Shown in pieces: positions 10,959 through 22,604 of a stretch of DNA of 32,149 nucleotides. The notes under the pieces are model-generated. The model was given only the letters and a program-made list of their open reading frames with translations, did not search any database and was not told the origin of the DNA. Every line of letters begins with the position of its first letter. The first letter of the stretch is position 1. The DNA is taken from positions 1 through 32,149 of the forward strand of contig JH153609.1 in assembly GCA_000226015.1 (NCBI GenBank), written 5' to 3'. The translations under genes were made by a program, and so were the position numbers. This DNA is from Mnemiopsis leidyi. Taxonomy: Eukaryota; Ctenophora; Tentaculata; Lobata; Bolinopsidae.

Positions 10959-11064
10959 TTGTCGAGATGTTACCCGACCCGCGCGCGGCTCGCAGTTTTC
11001 TGCTCTCCTCGCGTCTAACGTTCTAACGTTTCGTTAGAACGTTAGACGGATATCATCTCGTCAA
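10959..11064 (+). mobile_element. Tiny insertion element, family 3, copy 1 (106 bp), inserted in a relic of its own kind
   Basis: Begins TTGTCGAGATGTTACCC and ends GGATATCATCTCGTCAA, giving imperfect terminal inverted repeats (TTGWCGAGATGWTA). It is flanked by GATGTTAC at 10951-10958 and 11065-11072 (8 bp, 9 if the shared A is counted). The flanking DNA (TTGTCGAGATGTTAC left, CCGAA right) is itself the start of a family-3 element, so this copy landed inside another. It carries the 37-bp palindrome at 11012-11048. The second copy is at 31153-31228. Confidence 0.8.
11012..11048. repeat. Perfect 16-bp-arm palindrome inside family-3 element
   Basis: CGTCTAACGTTCTAAC, loop GTTTC, then GTTAGAACGTTAGACG. 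The arms match at all 16 positions. The other family-3 copy has only GTTAGAA at this point. Confidence 0.95.
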
Positions 11065-11256
11065 GATGTTACCCGAAGTAGTGTATGAGGGATTTTTCGA
11101 GCTGTATTCAGCGAAAAAGTGAGGCACACGACTACGAGTCATATCTTTATGATACCTAAACAGTAAGCATCTCACGTAATATTTGCACTGGTTTTATGCA
11201 CACCTGTTACCTGGTTTCAGTGTACATGTAAGTGTAACACAAGCTGTAATTAATTA

Positions 11257-11300
11257 CCGGGCGCTGCACAACAAAGACTGAGGTCCCCAGGCAAGCAATT
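11257..11300 (+). repeat. Short repeat with TTACCGGGCG and CTGAGGTCCCCAG
   Basis: A short copy of a repeat also present, longer and interrupted, at 31071-31245. Both share ATTACCGGGCG at one end and CTGAGGTCCCCAG at the other. AATTAA on both sides here may be a duplication, but in AT-rich DNA this is weak. Confidence 0.4.
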
Positions 11301-11870
11301 AAGTGCCTTTCTAGTTCTATCGTATGATATCAGTTATAACTTAGACAATGAATAGTCCTCATAAGTGAAAGTCATAGTTCACCAAAAGTGAGGTACCAAA
11401 TTTTATTCAAAACAGCTAAAGTTGCTGCATATTTTGACTCCTTTTGTCTAAAATAACACACCTGTTGATGAATGTCAGTCATACTTTCACTTGGACTTAA
11501 TGGAAGACGCTGTCACACCTAATAACAATCAACAGCTTCTCATGTTACATGTTAATTACAAAGATGGTCGGTAGAATTCTAGTTTTTACATCTGGTTTAC
11601 TGGCACGCTGGCTGACAATTATAGAGCTAGAGTTCTATTGCACAATGTATACTCGAGGAGCAGAAATTGGTAACACAGTATTTTACATTAATATAGTCCC
11701 GTTTTTAAATCATTTTGGTCATAATCAGTCTATTTTGTCGTTTATTTTCATTGCTGTGTTACCGCGGCGACCGCCGAAAATAGTTATTTTCCCTTTCTTG
11801 TTCTACACATTTTACTCTAGAGGTTGGCAGCTTAACTGTTTTGATATAATGGGCAGGTCCGGGCATGTTT
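11301..11870. other. Spacer, nothing recognised
   Basis: About 570 bp between repeats. An open frame on the plus strand (11549-11872) has no recognisable protein features and does not resemble the missing YIPF6 membrane segments. Confidence 0.5.
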
Positions 11871-11872
11871 GA

Positions 11873-12030
11873 CATGCAGCAACATGCAGCAACACTTAAA
11901 CAACATGCAGCAACATTACAGCAACATACAACAACACGCAGCAACATTTCAGCAACACGCAACAACATATCAGCAACATACAGCAACATACAGACAACAT
12001 ACAGCAACATTTACAGCAACATACAGACAA
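11873..12030 (+). repeat. CAGCAACAT-type minisatellite
   Basis: Degenerate tandem copies of CAGCAACAT/CAGCAACATA with variants such as CAACAACAC, ending at the N gap. The unit is short and irregular. Confidence 0.9.
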
Positions 12031-12040
12031 NNNNNNNNNN
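12031..12040. other. Assembly gap (10 N)
   Basis: Ten N bases between a minisatellite and a (CT)n run. The true length is unknown and the two sides may not be adjacent. The missing YIPF6 3' exons would lie here if the join is correct. Confidence 1.
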
Positions 12041-12164
<124 letters not shown>

Positions 12165-12221
12165 ACACAATAAATTTTGTAGAACTAACACTACGAATTT
12201 TGTAGAACCAGAAGTTCTTTC

Positions 12222-12227
12222 TTTATT
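12222..12227 (-). terminator. Possible SETD2 poly(A) signal (AATAAA on minus strand)
   Basis: TTTATT on the plus strand, about 460 nt after the SETD2 stop. It is the first AATAAA I see on the minus strand after the stop. The 12228-12685 stretch is then the 3' UTR. Confidence 0.4.
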
Positions 12228-12685
12228 CTTCGAAATTCATGTCGCATGGAGAGTGAAAGTAGTGAGTGTAGTACACTTAACAGTTATAATTAAATGAATA
12301 CATGCAAACCAATCAAAATTTAAACACAAGCTCAACTTAAAGTTCGGACTTCACAATTAAGAAAAGATTTTAGAGCTAAGATACGGTTGAAAAGAACAGA
12401 TTAAATACAAGAAACTTGGCTCGTCTTGAAGCCATGAATGAAACCTGATTTTCAAGTACACGGTCTTACAAAAATCGGGTATAGCAATACAAAGGACATT
12501 GATGTCCATTCTTTCAAAAAGTTCAAATACGCTGCTCAGCAGACATAAAGCTTAGGCTGAAAAGAAAACTTGAAATGCAGATTGGCTGATCTAAATATAA
12601 CGGTCCCTTCTGGTTACCTATTTCAGAAGCGGTCTATAAATATTGAACATCTCGAGAAATAAAATCTACTGCATAAAAAAACGTC

Positions 12686-15600
12686 TTATGTTCGATGGTA
12701 TATGGGTCCAAATTTGCTCATGTAAGCTGTGATGTATTGCTTTACTCGTTGTTTTAGACTGTCGGTGATAGCCAGCTCACCAACTCCCTTTCTCTGCAAC
12801 TCCTTCTCAGTCAGCCCGTGTGTCAACTGAAGAGGTAATATAGAACTGCAAAGTTCGATGGGGAATAGTATGGACTCAACATGAATTACTTGCCTACATA
12901 AAATTGTAAGGAAAAGTCAAAATGGCTGTTGCGAAGAAAGATTAAGTTCGCAATTGAGCAGCAAAATCTTTACCTTTCGAGCGATGTATTTGAAGTCGTT
13001 GTTGTCCATTATTCTGCCCACTTTACAGTCTACTTTGTTGTACTTGCCCAGAACGTTCACCACGTGTTTAGCTAGTTGACCCTTGAACTCCGCCAGTGCT
13101 TTCTTAGTAACGGGGTCTACTTGTGGTTCAGCCTTCTTGACTGGAGACGCTTGCTGAAAGACAAAAATCAAAGTGAATAACATAAAGGGCGGTGGGGACG
13201 AAGATACAAGGCCAGATCAAGTTGGGATTGCCAGAGGTGCTGATATCCTTTTCTGTGATCCTGGCATAGGCGCAACAATTTTTTTTACTGTTAACGTTTA
13301 CAATATTACGGAAAGCGGTTAAAATGTAAACAACCGAGCTGAAGGTACCTTGGTTTTGACGGGAGATTCCTCTCTTTTTACTTTCTTGACAACTGGTTGT
13401 CGTTTTGTCAGTAATACCGGGGAGGCGGGAGTTTCCAACTTCTTTGTCGGGTCTTCAAGGACGGGTGGATCCCACTGTGTTTCTCTGAGAATGAGAATTT
13501 TTTTACATCACGAAGTAAAATGTATAAGCTTATAATCGGCGAAAAATGCTCTCTGCCAAGTAAGTTTGCTACAACTAAAAACTTGACTAACTAAATCATT
13601 ATAAATGAAGACCCACCTAGTAATTGCATGATAATAATATATCTTTCCTTCCCCATCTTTTGCGGTTCTCCAATGAGGCGGTAACTTTCTCTCTTCAGGC
13701 TTTACCACAGGAGTGGGCGCAGGCTTTACTTGAGGCTTCTTTTCGACTTCCGGTTCTTTGGGCAATGCAGGCTGCGTTGTTATCGGGCCTAAACAAAGGA
13801 TTGTTTAGTATTTTCAACTTTTCTCATCTGCACGAGAACGATCGTAATTGTTAACTAATGACTATCTAATAAAATAAATATTAGGACGAGAATTGAGGAG
13901 TGATTACCTTGAGAATGGGAGATATTGGCAGGTAAAACAGGTGCAATGGATGTCGTGGGAGGATTCACAGGAACAGTTCCGGCTCCAGGAGTCTGGAAAA
14001 TTCCCTGACAGGACTTTAATTATAGAGTTGTAGCTTACTTTTAACAATCAGGCAGTTAAAAGTGTATAAATGCAGCATACCAGATTGCTTACGTATCCGC
14101 TTAGCAGGTCGTTATTGTGAAACGCGCACAAACTGCGCGTAATTGAAATCGTACTTCGTACGATGGAAAAAGAGAAAAACTAGCTCTAGGAGCGGTTCCC
14201 GCTATACAATTCGATTGTTCCTTCTTTCATTGCTAAATTAATACCATAACTTGACCCAAGATTACCGTTATCACCACTTTAACAAATTATTAATTGATTA
14301 ATCTGTATGCAATTAATTAAAAACATACCTGGATTTGCTGAGGAAATGCTATCGGCGTGACGAGCCCGCTAGCAAGAGATTGCTCTGTCATCTGCTTGAA
14401 AAGATCTTGTGGCATAGCATGGACACCCGGGAATCTATGACCTGGTCCAGGCAGCCCGTATTGCTGCATCCCAAGACCGGGTTGGGACATTCTATGTTGC
14501 TGCATAAGAGGCTGAGCCTGTGGAACGCCTGGCATGCTTGAGGCACCAGGATGTGCTGGCATTCTGCCACCAGCTGACACTGGAGGCATTCTACTAGTGG
14601 GCGGTACAGCCGGCATCCGGGCACCAGGTGGGTGCTGGGGGATCTGATTTTCTGATAAACTATTAGGCGGTAATTCTGGCTGGTGTGATGAAAATCGGTG
14701 TTGGAATCTTAATGCGGGATTGTTCCATTGCTGGTCGAACCGGGACCTCATTGCTTGCTGTCCCCTGTAGTCGTATTGAGGAGCCTGCATCCTGCTCATA
14801 TCAGTAGGAGGCCTGTATCTCATTCGCATGAGGGGTCGGTGTTGTAGCCCCATATCCGACATAGTCGACATGAGATGAGGTCGGGGTTGTTCAGGCTTGT
14901 CGTGGCGCGGTGGTTCCGGAGAGTCTGTTCTGGGTTTAAACATGGGCATTGAACCAGCAAACCTGGGGAAACTTCCTGCGTTTCTTGGGTTAAAGGGCGG
15001 GTAGCCTGGCATTCTGTGGGGAGGATTGTTTAGAAGCGGCATTCCACCAGGGGGTGCTAAACTGGTGGGTGGAGTAAAGCTAGGTATTTCCGGTTTCTTT
15101 AGATCGGGTAGATTTTCTATTTTAGCGGGCGTGGATGGCTTTTGTGTGACAGCTGCTGGTGGAAGTGACACTTTTTCGTCGATATCCATTTTGTTGTCCT
15201 GAGGGAGCTTGCTATCTTGGTCTGAATTGTTCTCACTCTTATCCCGCTTATCTCTACGTTCTTTTGATCCCTTTCTTTCCCGTGACGATGAGCGTTCCTT
15301 GCTTTTGTAATCGTCATCACGTGACCTAGATGTATCGCGTGACCCTCTTGAAGAATAACGAGAACTGTAGTCATGAGAAGTATCGTAGTCTTTTTTGTTG
15401 TCCCTCCTGTCATTATACCGACCCCTGTCGTCCCGTCTATCGTCCCGTCTGTTATAATCACGCTTATCTCGCCGGTCGTCTCTGCGATCGTCTCTACGAT
15501 CGTCCCGCCTACTCCCAGCCCGTTTATCGTCCCGACTGCGGTCGTCCCGCCTGCTGCTTTCCCGACGACTCTCGTCCCGGGACTTACTGTCCTCACTCTT

Positions 15601-18600
15601 ACCCCGGTCTTTAGTTTTACTGTCTTCATTGGAGTCCCACCTGGACTCGCCTCTCGGTTTATTGAGTCTGCTCTCATGTACCATGTAACCCTGGTGCTTC
15701 ATCTCACTTTGAGTCTGTGGCTGAGGTTGAGGCTGTGTCTGGGGCAATGATGGAGGTTGCGACTGTGGAGTGGTGTGGGGCTGTGACCATTTGCTTTGTC
15801 TGTCGTCTCTGCGTCGCTTGCTGTCGCGAGTAGAATCGCTGCTGTATTCACGTTTTGTCGAGCCGAATGACATGGGCAGTTCGTAATCAGCTTGGTCAAG
15901 GGACATAGTTCTGGCAGGAGGGGGAATGTTTGAGGGTGGTGCAGATACTTCCTCACCGACTGAAGCCAGGAACGCTCCTAGAGAGAATGTAGCTGGTCCT
16001 GAGCCTGAAATTTTTCTAGGTTATTAAACCTGGCGATTTAACGCAGTTCACCGGAAGTTAACGTACAAAGATAAACAAAAAGTCGAAACTCCGTAAGTAA
16101 GTATTTCTCACGCGTGGAAGAGTATGAAGGTTTAGCCTCCTTCTTGTCCTTCTTGGGAATCTTGAACACTTCCTTCAGACTGTTCCATTGATCGAGAAGA
16201 GCTTGTCCGGACTCCACCACCTGTCTCTCCGACTCCACCTCCTCAGGACTCTTCTCTCCCGTCTCTTCTGTGTTGGGAGCTGACTCTTCACTGCTGTCCG
16301 CTTGGGAACTGTTACTGCTTTGTTCGTTGTCTGTCCATTTCTTAAGTACCTGTTGTTCAGCATGAATGTATAGTTGTAATGTATAGTACCTGAATGTATA
16401 GTACCTGTTGTTCAGCATGAATGTATTAAGTTGTAGGTGGACCCAAACAGGGGAAAATCTACAATGTTATATCGAACAGAAGCTAACATGGAAGTTGCAT
16501 TTTAAATTTGAAACATCTCCACGTAACGAACAGACGAACCTTGATAACTTTGCTGTCCTCCACAGCATTGCGAGTAGAAATAGGGAGACCTTGGAGCGCC
16601 CTGATGATATCCAGTTTGCACTCTCCTCTGAGAGGTGCTGGGTACTCGTTCACATCTACCATCCAGGACCAGAGGATGTTGAGACCTTGGTAGTTCAAGA
16701 ACCGCTTCAGCGTGGCGGCGTCTTGCGTACTCTGAAACGGGAATGTATAACAAACTTATATTTAACAACAAATCAAGGCAACAAAATAACATCCATTTGA
16801 TAGCATATTGTAGTCAGGCGATTAGCAATAAGTATTTAGCTTCAATTATTGATTGAGGACAAGAATAAAACCAAACCTGGATAGTTTTGAGTATAAGTTG
16901 TCGATGTTCTACACTATCTGTCTGCACCATTAGCCTACTGAGTTGCAGAGCGTTGTCAGGGGAAGAGAGACCACCGTCGTCACGTGTTATCCTACTCAGC
17001 GACTGTTCCAGCTTAAAGTTGTAGTATTTTAGCTTTTGAGAGAGAAATCAACATAATAATACAGCACAAAATGTTGATCAACGTTAAAATTTGGTTTGAC
17101 ATTCCAATGATTTCGAAAATGGTAAGATTTACATTCTGCCTTACCGAGCCAGTACTGTCCTTCTTCTTAGGACGAGGACTGCTAGTGCTGTCTCTGAGTG
17201 GGCTCTCTTGAGGTTTAGGAGCCAGATCAGACACTTTCTCTCCCAGGGAACCTCGACACTTGGTACTTCCACAGTAACACTTTTGTACATCCTCTCTGAA
17301 GTGACACTTGTTCGTATAGTCTAGTAACTAGGTTTTTGTAGTCTAGTAACTAGTTTATTGTAGTCTAGTAACTAGGTTGCTGTAGCCTAGTAACTAGGTT
17401 GTGTTGTAGTAAGTTAACAATTAACAAAAGTTGCATCTCTCAGTGACCTAGTACTGCCTATAAATCCTCTAATGTCTTACCCATATCGCTGATATTGATA
17501 ATCAAAGGACAGTTCGGTTCCTTTTTTGATACTCTTCAAAGCGAAGAATCCTATTCTCAACACACCATTTACTCGCCACTGAAACAGGAAGTGAATATTC
17601 AATAGAGTTGTTGTTAGATAAAAATAGAGATGGAGGCTAAAAAAGCTATATTAGATTATTCAACACGTGAAGAGAAAAGAAATATTTTCAGTGATTACCT
17701 TTTGGGTTTCACAGTTAGGCTCGCAACTGTGGTTAATAAAACGCGACAAGTTTCCTTTTATTTGAGCATCAATGATCTCGTCTTTACTAATCGTCATGAA
17801 GTAATAATGGCGGTTTCTCTTCTTCCCATACGCCTCCATTCTCTTAGTAAAGTCGTTCTGATTGACCACCTCTCCGCAATACTCCATGATAAAATCTCCA
17901 GGTATGATGTCCTGGGCCGCCTTAAGTCCCCAACCCTTGACTCCAGTGTAGAACGGTTCACACTTAGCGTAGTCTGCTTTTTGGAACTTCTTGTTTTTAC
18001 AGAGATCTCCACACGGACAACGAGAGTTACTGAAAGTATGACAAGTCAGATATACACGAGTAGAAAGGATCGGGCTGACTGTGTCAACTTTAGTACGAGG
18101 TGGTCTCTAATTAAAAGCGGAGGTTCTTGTCTTTCTGAATGGTTCATCATGCATGTATGTACATTTATCACGTGTTCTAGCGAAACTATTACTCGACATT
18201 ATCAGCCGCTTCACGTGCAAAATCTAAACTCCAGACCACATGAAACTTAGCCTGTGAGACCAGGAATTATACTTCGCAGTGTTAATAAATATGTGGCATG
18301 GCTATTGAATGTTACAATTACATGAGCAAATGTTATCACATACATCAAAACTTTGAGTTACACAAGAGTTACACATAAATGATACAACCACCCACCATTC
18401 TATCATGAGGACTCTATTGAGACAGTTGTCGGAGCAGTGAGTGGCCGGGTCCTCAGCGCTGAACTCGCAGGAACACACCATCTTCTTGTCTTTGCGTGAC
18501 CGCTGCCTGTGCACATATCTTCAGTTTCGTTAGCTTACACTAATTCACTCGTTAACATTTAAACCGACTATTTTTGTTGAAAATAATGTATCTATTATTG

Positions 18601-21600
18601 ATTTGGTTTAAATAAATCCCACAACTGACGGACAAATTCCTTAAAATCTTAATTGAGAAAAAGATATTCTTACTTTGATGCAGAAAGATATTCGTTCTCT
18701 GTTATCATTTCAAAAGGAGGCACGGAATCTTCAGAGGTAACAGACTCAAAGGACTGGTCAGCAGAAGTGTTACTCGATGGATTATGTGACATCTGTTTTA
18801 CAGGAGAAGTAACAGGACTCGGAGTTCGAGGTGAAAACGGCTGATCTGGAGGTTCAGGACCTGTTGGAGTGTGGGGACCATCAGTTGGGGTTCCTGGGGT
18901 ATCAGTGGGGGTTCCTGGGGGATCAGCAGGGGTTCCTGGTCGATGAGCAGGGGAAACTGAGAGTTTTGTTGGAGTTCTCGGACCGTCTGTAGGGGTAGTT
19001 GGTCGCTCTGATGGAGTTTTCGGGCGTTCTTGCTCGGAGGGAGAGTTCGAGCACTCAGCTGGAGAAATTAGGTGCTCGGTGGGCTCGGGAGTCAATGGCC
19101 GTTCAGCAGGGCTCATAGGAAGTTCTGTAGGCGTTTCTGGACGTTCAATGGTCATTTTCGGAGAAGCTGGCGCTTGTGTGACATCTTCAGCATCAGGAGA
19201 CTTGACATCTGTATGGTCTGTATGAGGGGGAGTACATGGCTGGGGAGAGTAAGAAGTCATTGTTTCGTTAACAGCTCCTTCAGGCGACCTCATCGTCTCG
19301 TCACCATGGTAACCATGTTCCATATCATCATTATCCTTTTCTTCTTCCTTTTTTTCTAGAACTTCCTCAACATGTTCGGGCTGGTCTTTCTCCTCATGGT
19401 CTATAGCAGTATCCATATCAACTTCACTCTCACCTCCACTTTCAGCTTGTCCAGGATTTTGTTCTTCAGACTGTGTATTGTCGGCACGTGATTCTTCTAA
19501 CGGTTCGCCTTGTTTTTCAGACCCGGTATTTTCATCCTCACCACCCTGCTCAAGCTCACCACCCTCCTCACCTCCCCCTTCATCAGACACTGCAGTACTG
19601 CTCATCATGGAGTCATCTCCTTCTCCCACTACTTCTTTTTCTTCTTCTTCTTCCTCAACTTCATGACCTATCTCCTTCTCCTCCTCACTCTCACTCCTCA
19701 CTTCAGGTCCATCTCTAGTACCCTCACCACCGTTAGCAGCAGCTCCATCATTACTAAACTCATGTTCATTCCGAGCCTCGCGGAAGTGCTCCTCCTCCTC
19801 GTCCGAACTAGCAGGACGAGATTCCAGCTGTTCCTCAGGAGACGCTACATCGTCATAGTGGACAGGCTCATCCTGATAATCATCCTCCTCTTCTCCAGAG
19901 GGGGACCTCTTGGGGCTGTCAGGACCGTCCTCTACGGGTCCATCTCTGTTTAGCTTCAGATCTGAAAATATTTGCTTTTAGATAAATTTGTGAAATAAAT
20001 CAAGTATAGCATCTTTCATTAGTTGACGCTTAACATACGCTGAACAATAAGGAGGGTGCACAAAAGTTCACTTTTCCGTCAAATTTTGAAGAATTTTGCT
20101 TTACAATATACCGGAAATCGAAGTGTTTTTCGGAAATGAAACGGCAATATTAGTGGCGAGGTACGAAGGAGTAAATTCTTGAAGATACTGACATTGACTG
20201 ACAACGCGACGGAAAAAGAAATTTCGGCGTACGGCGAAGATGTACCGACTAATCACGAAAATTAAGGAATGATTTTTGGGATTATAATTTTATCATCTTT
20301 CCAGTGATGTGATTTGTTGAATTTTAAGGCAAAACTTAATTTAAGGTTTCGAATATCTTAGAACGATAATATCTAGTTTCGATTATACCAATTAGAAAGT
20401 TACGGCGATCTGCACACGATACGATAATTAAAAATTACGGCCGGTTTTTCATATTTCTTGCAGAGTGGCTGACATTTTGAGAGATCGAAGAATAGTTGGT
20501 ACACTGTTGGCAAATTCTTAGAGCTACTATCAAGGAACCCCCATTAGATGGCCATTAGAAGCTCTATTCTTAGTCTTGCAATGACATATTTCCATTAACT
20601 GATGGACACGTCCAAAATTTGATGAAATAAATTAGACCCCTTACCTGCGAATCTCAGGCGAAAAAATTGCAAAGAGTCAGATTATGATCAGAAGTTTTAG
20701 GACATAATGTTATGCTCTAATTATGTGCTAAAGAACATTAGGGCACTGCAGGTTGATTTTTTGCGAGCTCAGTACCTTAAAGTAGCACAATCCATCGATC
20801 ATATGCCACCATCGCGTCGGGAGGCTTTGTTAAAAATAATACTTTTTGTGCTAAAGTGTCCAGTAAATCAGTTGAAATAAAATTTTGCTTAATAATTCAA
20901 AGTTGTCATCCACACATAAAGTTTATCAATTACACATACATGATTACTGATTAGTGCAAAGAAATTATGGGATTTTTGTTTGAAAACATGAAAAAGTGAT
21001 GACAACATGCTTGTTAAGATAGAAATATGGACTCACTGTGTCATGTGACATGGGACTAGCCGCTAGAAGAAGAAGAGGTGCGGTCTCGTGCCAAGCTACC
21101 AGTTACATTTTATTTTTGAGACACTGAAATTGAATAGCAACTTTAACACATCACAGTGAGATTAATTATTGGTTATCTAGAAATATAAACATTTAGACAG
21201 GACTAAAACTTGGACGAGTAAGGTTACGATGAGGTACAACATGCCTCAGCTAATATTATGGGATGTTTGGCCTATATGGTAGTTTGTAGCTTTTGTTTTA
21301 GACGGCCATGCCAAGACACAATCGTATGCGGTGAGGTTTATTCAATGACGTGGCCAGAGAGTTATTTTTTTTGTAACAGCAGTATTTATCTAAGTAGATC
21401 GTGAGAAAGAGGCAAAATATTTTGGCGGCCGGAAGTTTAAATGCAAAGAATAGATATTATTATTTTATCAGCAAAGCTCACTGCGCGTTGTTGCCAGAAA
21501 TTTTATGCAACTGGTGAGTACAATGAGACTAGTGAAACGAGAATCTTTGAATTTTGCCAGCTTAGTTTATCGTTGCCAGTTTCTACTATCTATGGGCCAT

Positions 21601-22490
21601 GGTTTCGAATTGGCTATTTTAATCGCAATAAGATGGAAATTTCGTGTAAACTTATAATGCATAAGCATGGTATTAAATTTTGGTCGGCCAGTTAAGCTTC
21701 AGTACACACAAAAACTGATATTTTTATTTGAGCACCTTAGCTCTCAAGAGATAGGGGTGCTCGAAATCCGAACGTCAGCGATTTATTGTCATTTTTAGAG
21801 CTGAATTAGAATAAGTATAACCCTTTCAAAAATCTAGAATTTTTCCAAAATTTCGAAATTCCGAAATCGTTCGGAATAATTTTTAGGCAGTCAACGACAG
21901 ATGTTATCATAATAGTTGGTATGAAAAGTTCCAAACCACATATATTGTTTAAACAATGGCAGTTATTCATAGAATTGATAAAGTTTAGATTGCAAGGCTT
22001 GGATTTTTATGCTTAAATTTGAATATTAGATTATGCTCGCAGATTTAATTCGGCGATATAAGTTTTTAATTTAGCGTTTAGAGAATAGGCCGCATAAGTA
22101 TACGAAAGCCTTCTTGATTTCACCAGATGACCAGTGTTTAGCAAAACGTTTGGGGCCAATAATCAAAATTGAAATTTTCTATTTTCGCGAGGACGGAAAA
22201 GTGACACAATAAAACAACTGAATATTAACTATGTACAGTACAGAACATGAATTTAAATATCTCAATTTAAAACACCAAAATAAAACCTGACTTTCTTACT
22301 GTATAAACAGCGTACTTTGAAAACTGTAAAATATTTGCAAACATCGCTCAAAATCTTGTCTATCGTGAAAAAGAAAATAGCAAATTAGACAGAAATTTCA
22401 AATTGAAATAAAAAATATATTTACGAATGGGAACTGACCGCTGTTTTCATCATTTTCTGGAGATGGGGAATAGGAGTCGAGACCTTCCAT
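12686..22490 (-). CDS. SETD2: SETD2, histone H3 lysine-36 trimethyltransferase (15 coding exons)
   Basis: SETD2 trimethylates H3K36 during elongation, bound to phosphorylated RNA polymerase II. Minus-strand exons, high to low: 22439-22490, 18674-19961, 18396-18506, 17699-18029, 17481-17578, 17145-17295, 16877-17032, 16540-16731, 16112-16349, 14329-16004, 13908-13992, 13617-13788, 13349-13484, 12974-13153, 12686-12826. The total is 5007 nt, one frame of 1668 residues (human about 2560). Domains: acidic N-terminus and SP/TP repeats (to about 446); AWS (MVCSC, DNCLNRVLMIEC); SET (GWGLKA, EYCGEV, NHSCEPN, FDYQYQRYG); post-SET (CYCGSTKCRG); a conserved helical region (LWSWMVD, STRNAVEDSKVIK); the LLDQWNSLKEVFKIPKK motif; a long RD/RS- and Pro/Met/Gln-rich stretch; WW (LPPHWRTAKD to TQWDPP, split by an intron); SRI (ALAEFKGQLAK to SKFGPIYH). 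The start at 22490 follows an in-frame TAG, but CTAC after TTTAG could also be a splice acceptor with exons farther upstream. Confidence 0.96.
16345..16426 (-). repeat. Duplicated 3' splice-site region in SETD2 intron 8
   Basis: A 27-bp stretch containing the acceptor (CTGAACAACAG then GTACT on the minus strand) occurs perfectly at 16345-16371 and again at 16400-16426, 55 bp apart, with a further 14-bp tandem repeat between (AATGTATAGTACCT). The copy nearest the exon gives the correct frame; use of the far copy would shift the frame by 55 nt and meet a stop. Confidence 0.85.
17316..17403 (+). repeat. Four 22-bp tandem repeats in SETD2 intron 5
   Basis: Four copies of about GTAGTCTAGTAACTAGGTT plus three bases. 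Each contains the perfect palindrome CTAGT-A-ACTAG. They occupy the 21-108 nt before the exon 6 acceptor (minus strand), where the branch point would lie. Confidence 0.9.
19962..22438 (-). other. SETD2 intron 1, nothing else recognised
   Basis: 2.5 kb AT-rich intron with donor GTCAGT and acceptor TTTTCAG. Short open frames here (for example 21441-21695) lack coding character. No repeat family from elsewhere in the window was recognised in it. Confidence 0.7.
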
Positions 22491-22598
22491 GTGCTGGCAC
22501 TCATGTAGCTAAATTATGGGATGAAAGGTAAGTTTCATGTACTCAAAACAATATTTCAGTGTTTTACAGTATCAAATAAAACGCTTCAAAACAAACGC

Positions 22599-22604
22599 TT
22601 TATT
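22599..22604 (-). terminator. Possible EIF2B1 poly(A) signal (AATAAA on minus strand)
   Basis: TTTATT on the plus strand, about 445 nt after the EIF2B1 stop and only about 110 bp before the SETD2 start codon. Confidence 0.4.

Noticed and set aside
15117-15677. 186-residue minus-strand ORF and several plus-strand ORFs in 14.3-15.8 kb
   Set aside because: Out-of-frame shadows of SETD2 exon 10, whose repetitive RD/RS coding keeps other frames open.
17316-17403. CRISPR-like array
   Set aside because: Four directly adjoining 22-bp units without spacers, inside a eukaryotic intron.
17630-18250. 206-residue plus-strand ORF
   Set aside because: Antisense to SETD2 exon 4 (SET domain), which is strongly conserved on the minus strand.
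19510-19953. 147-residue plus-strand ORF
   Set aside because: Antisense shadow of the acidic SETD2 N-terminal exon.
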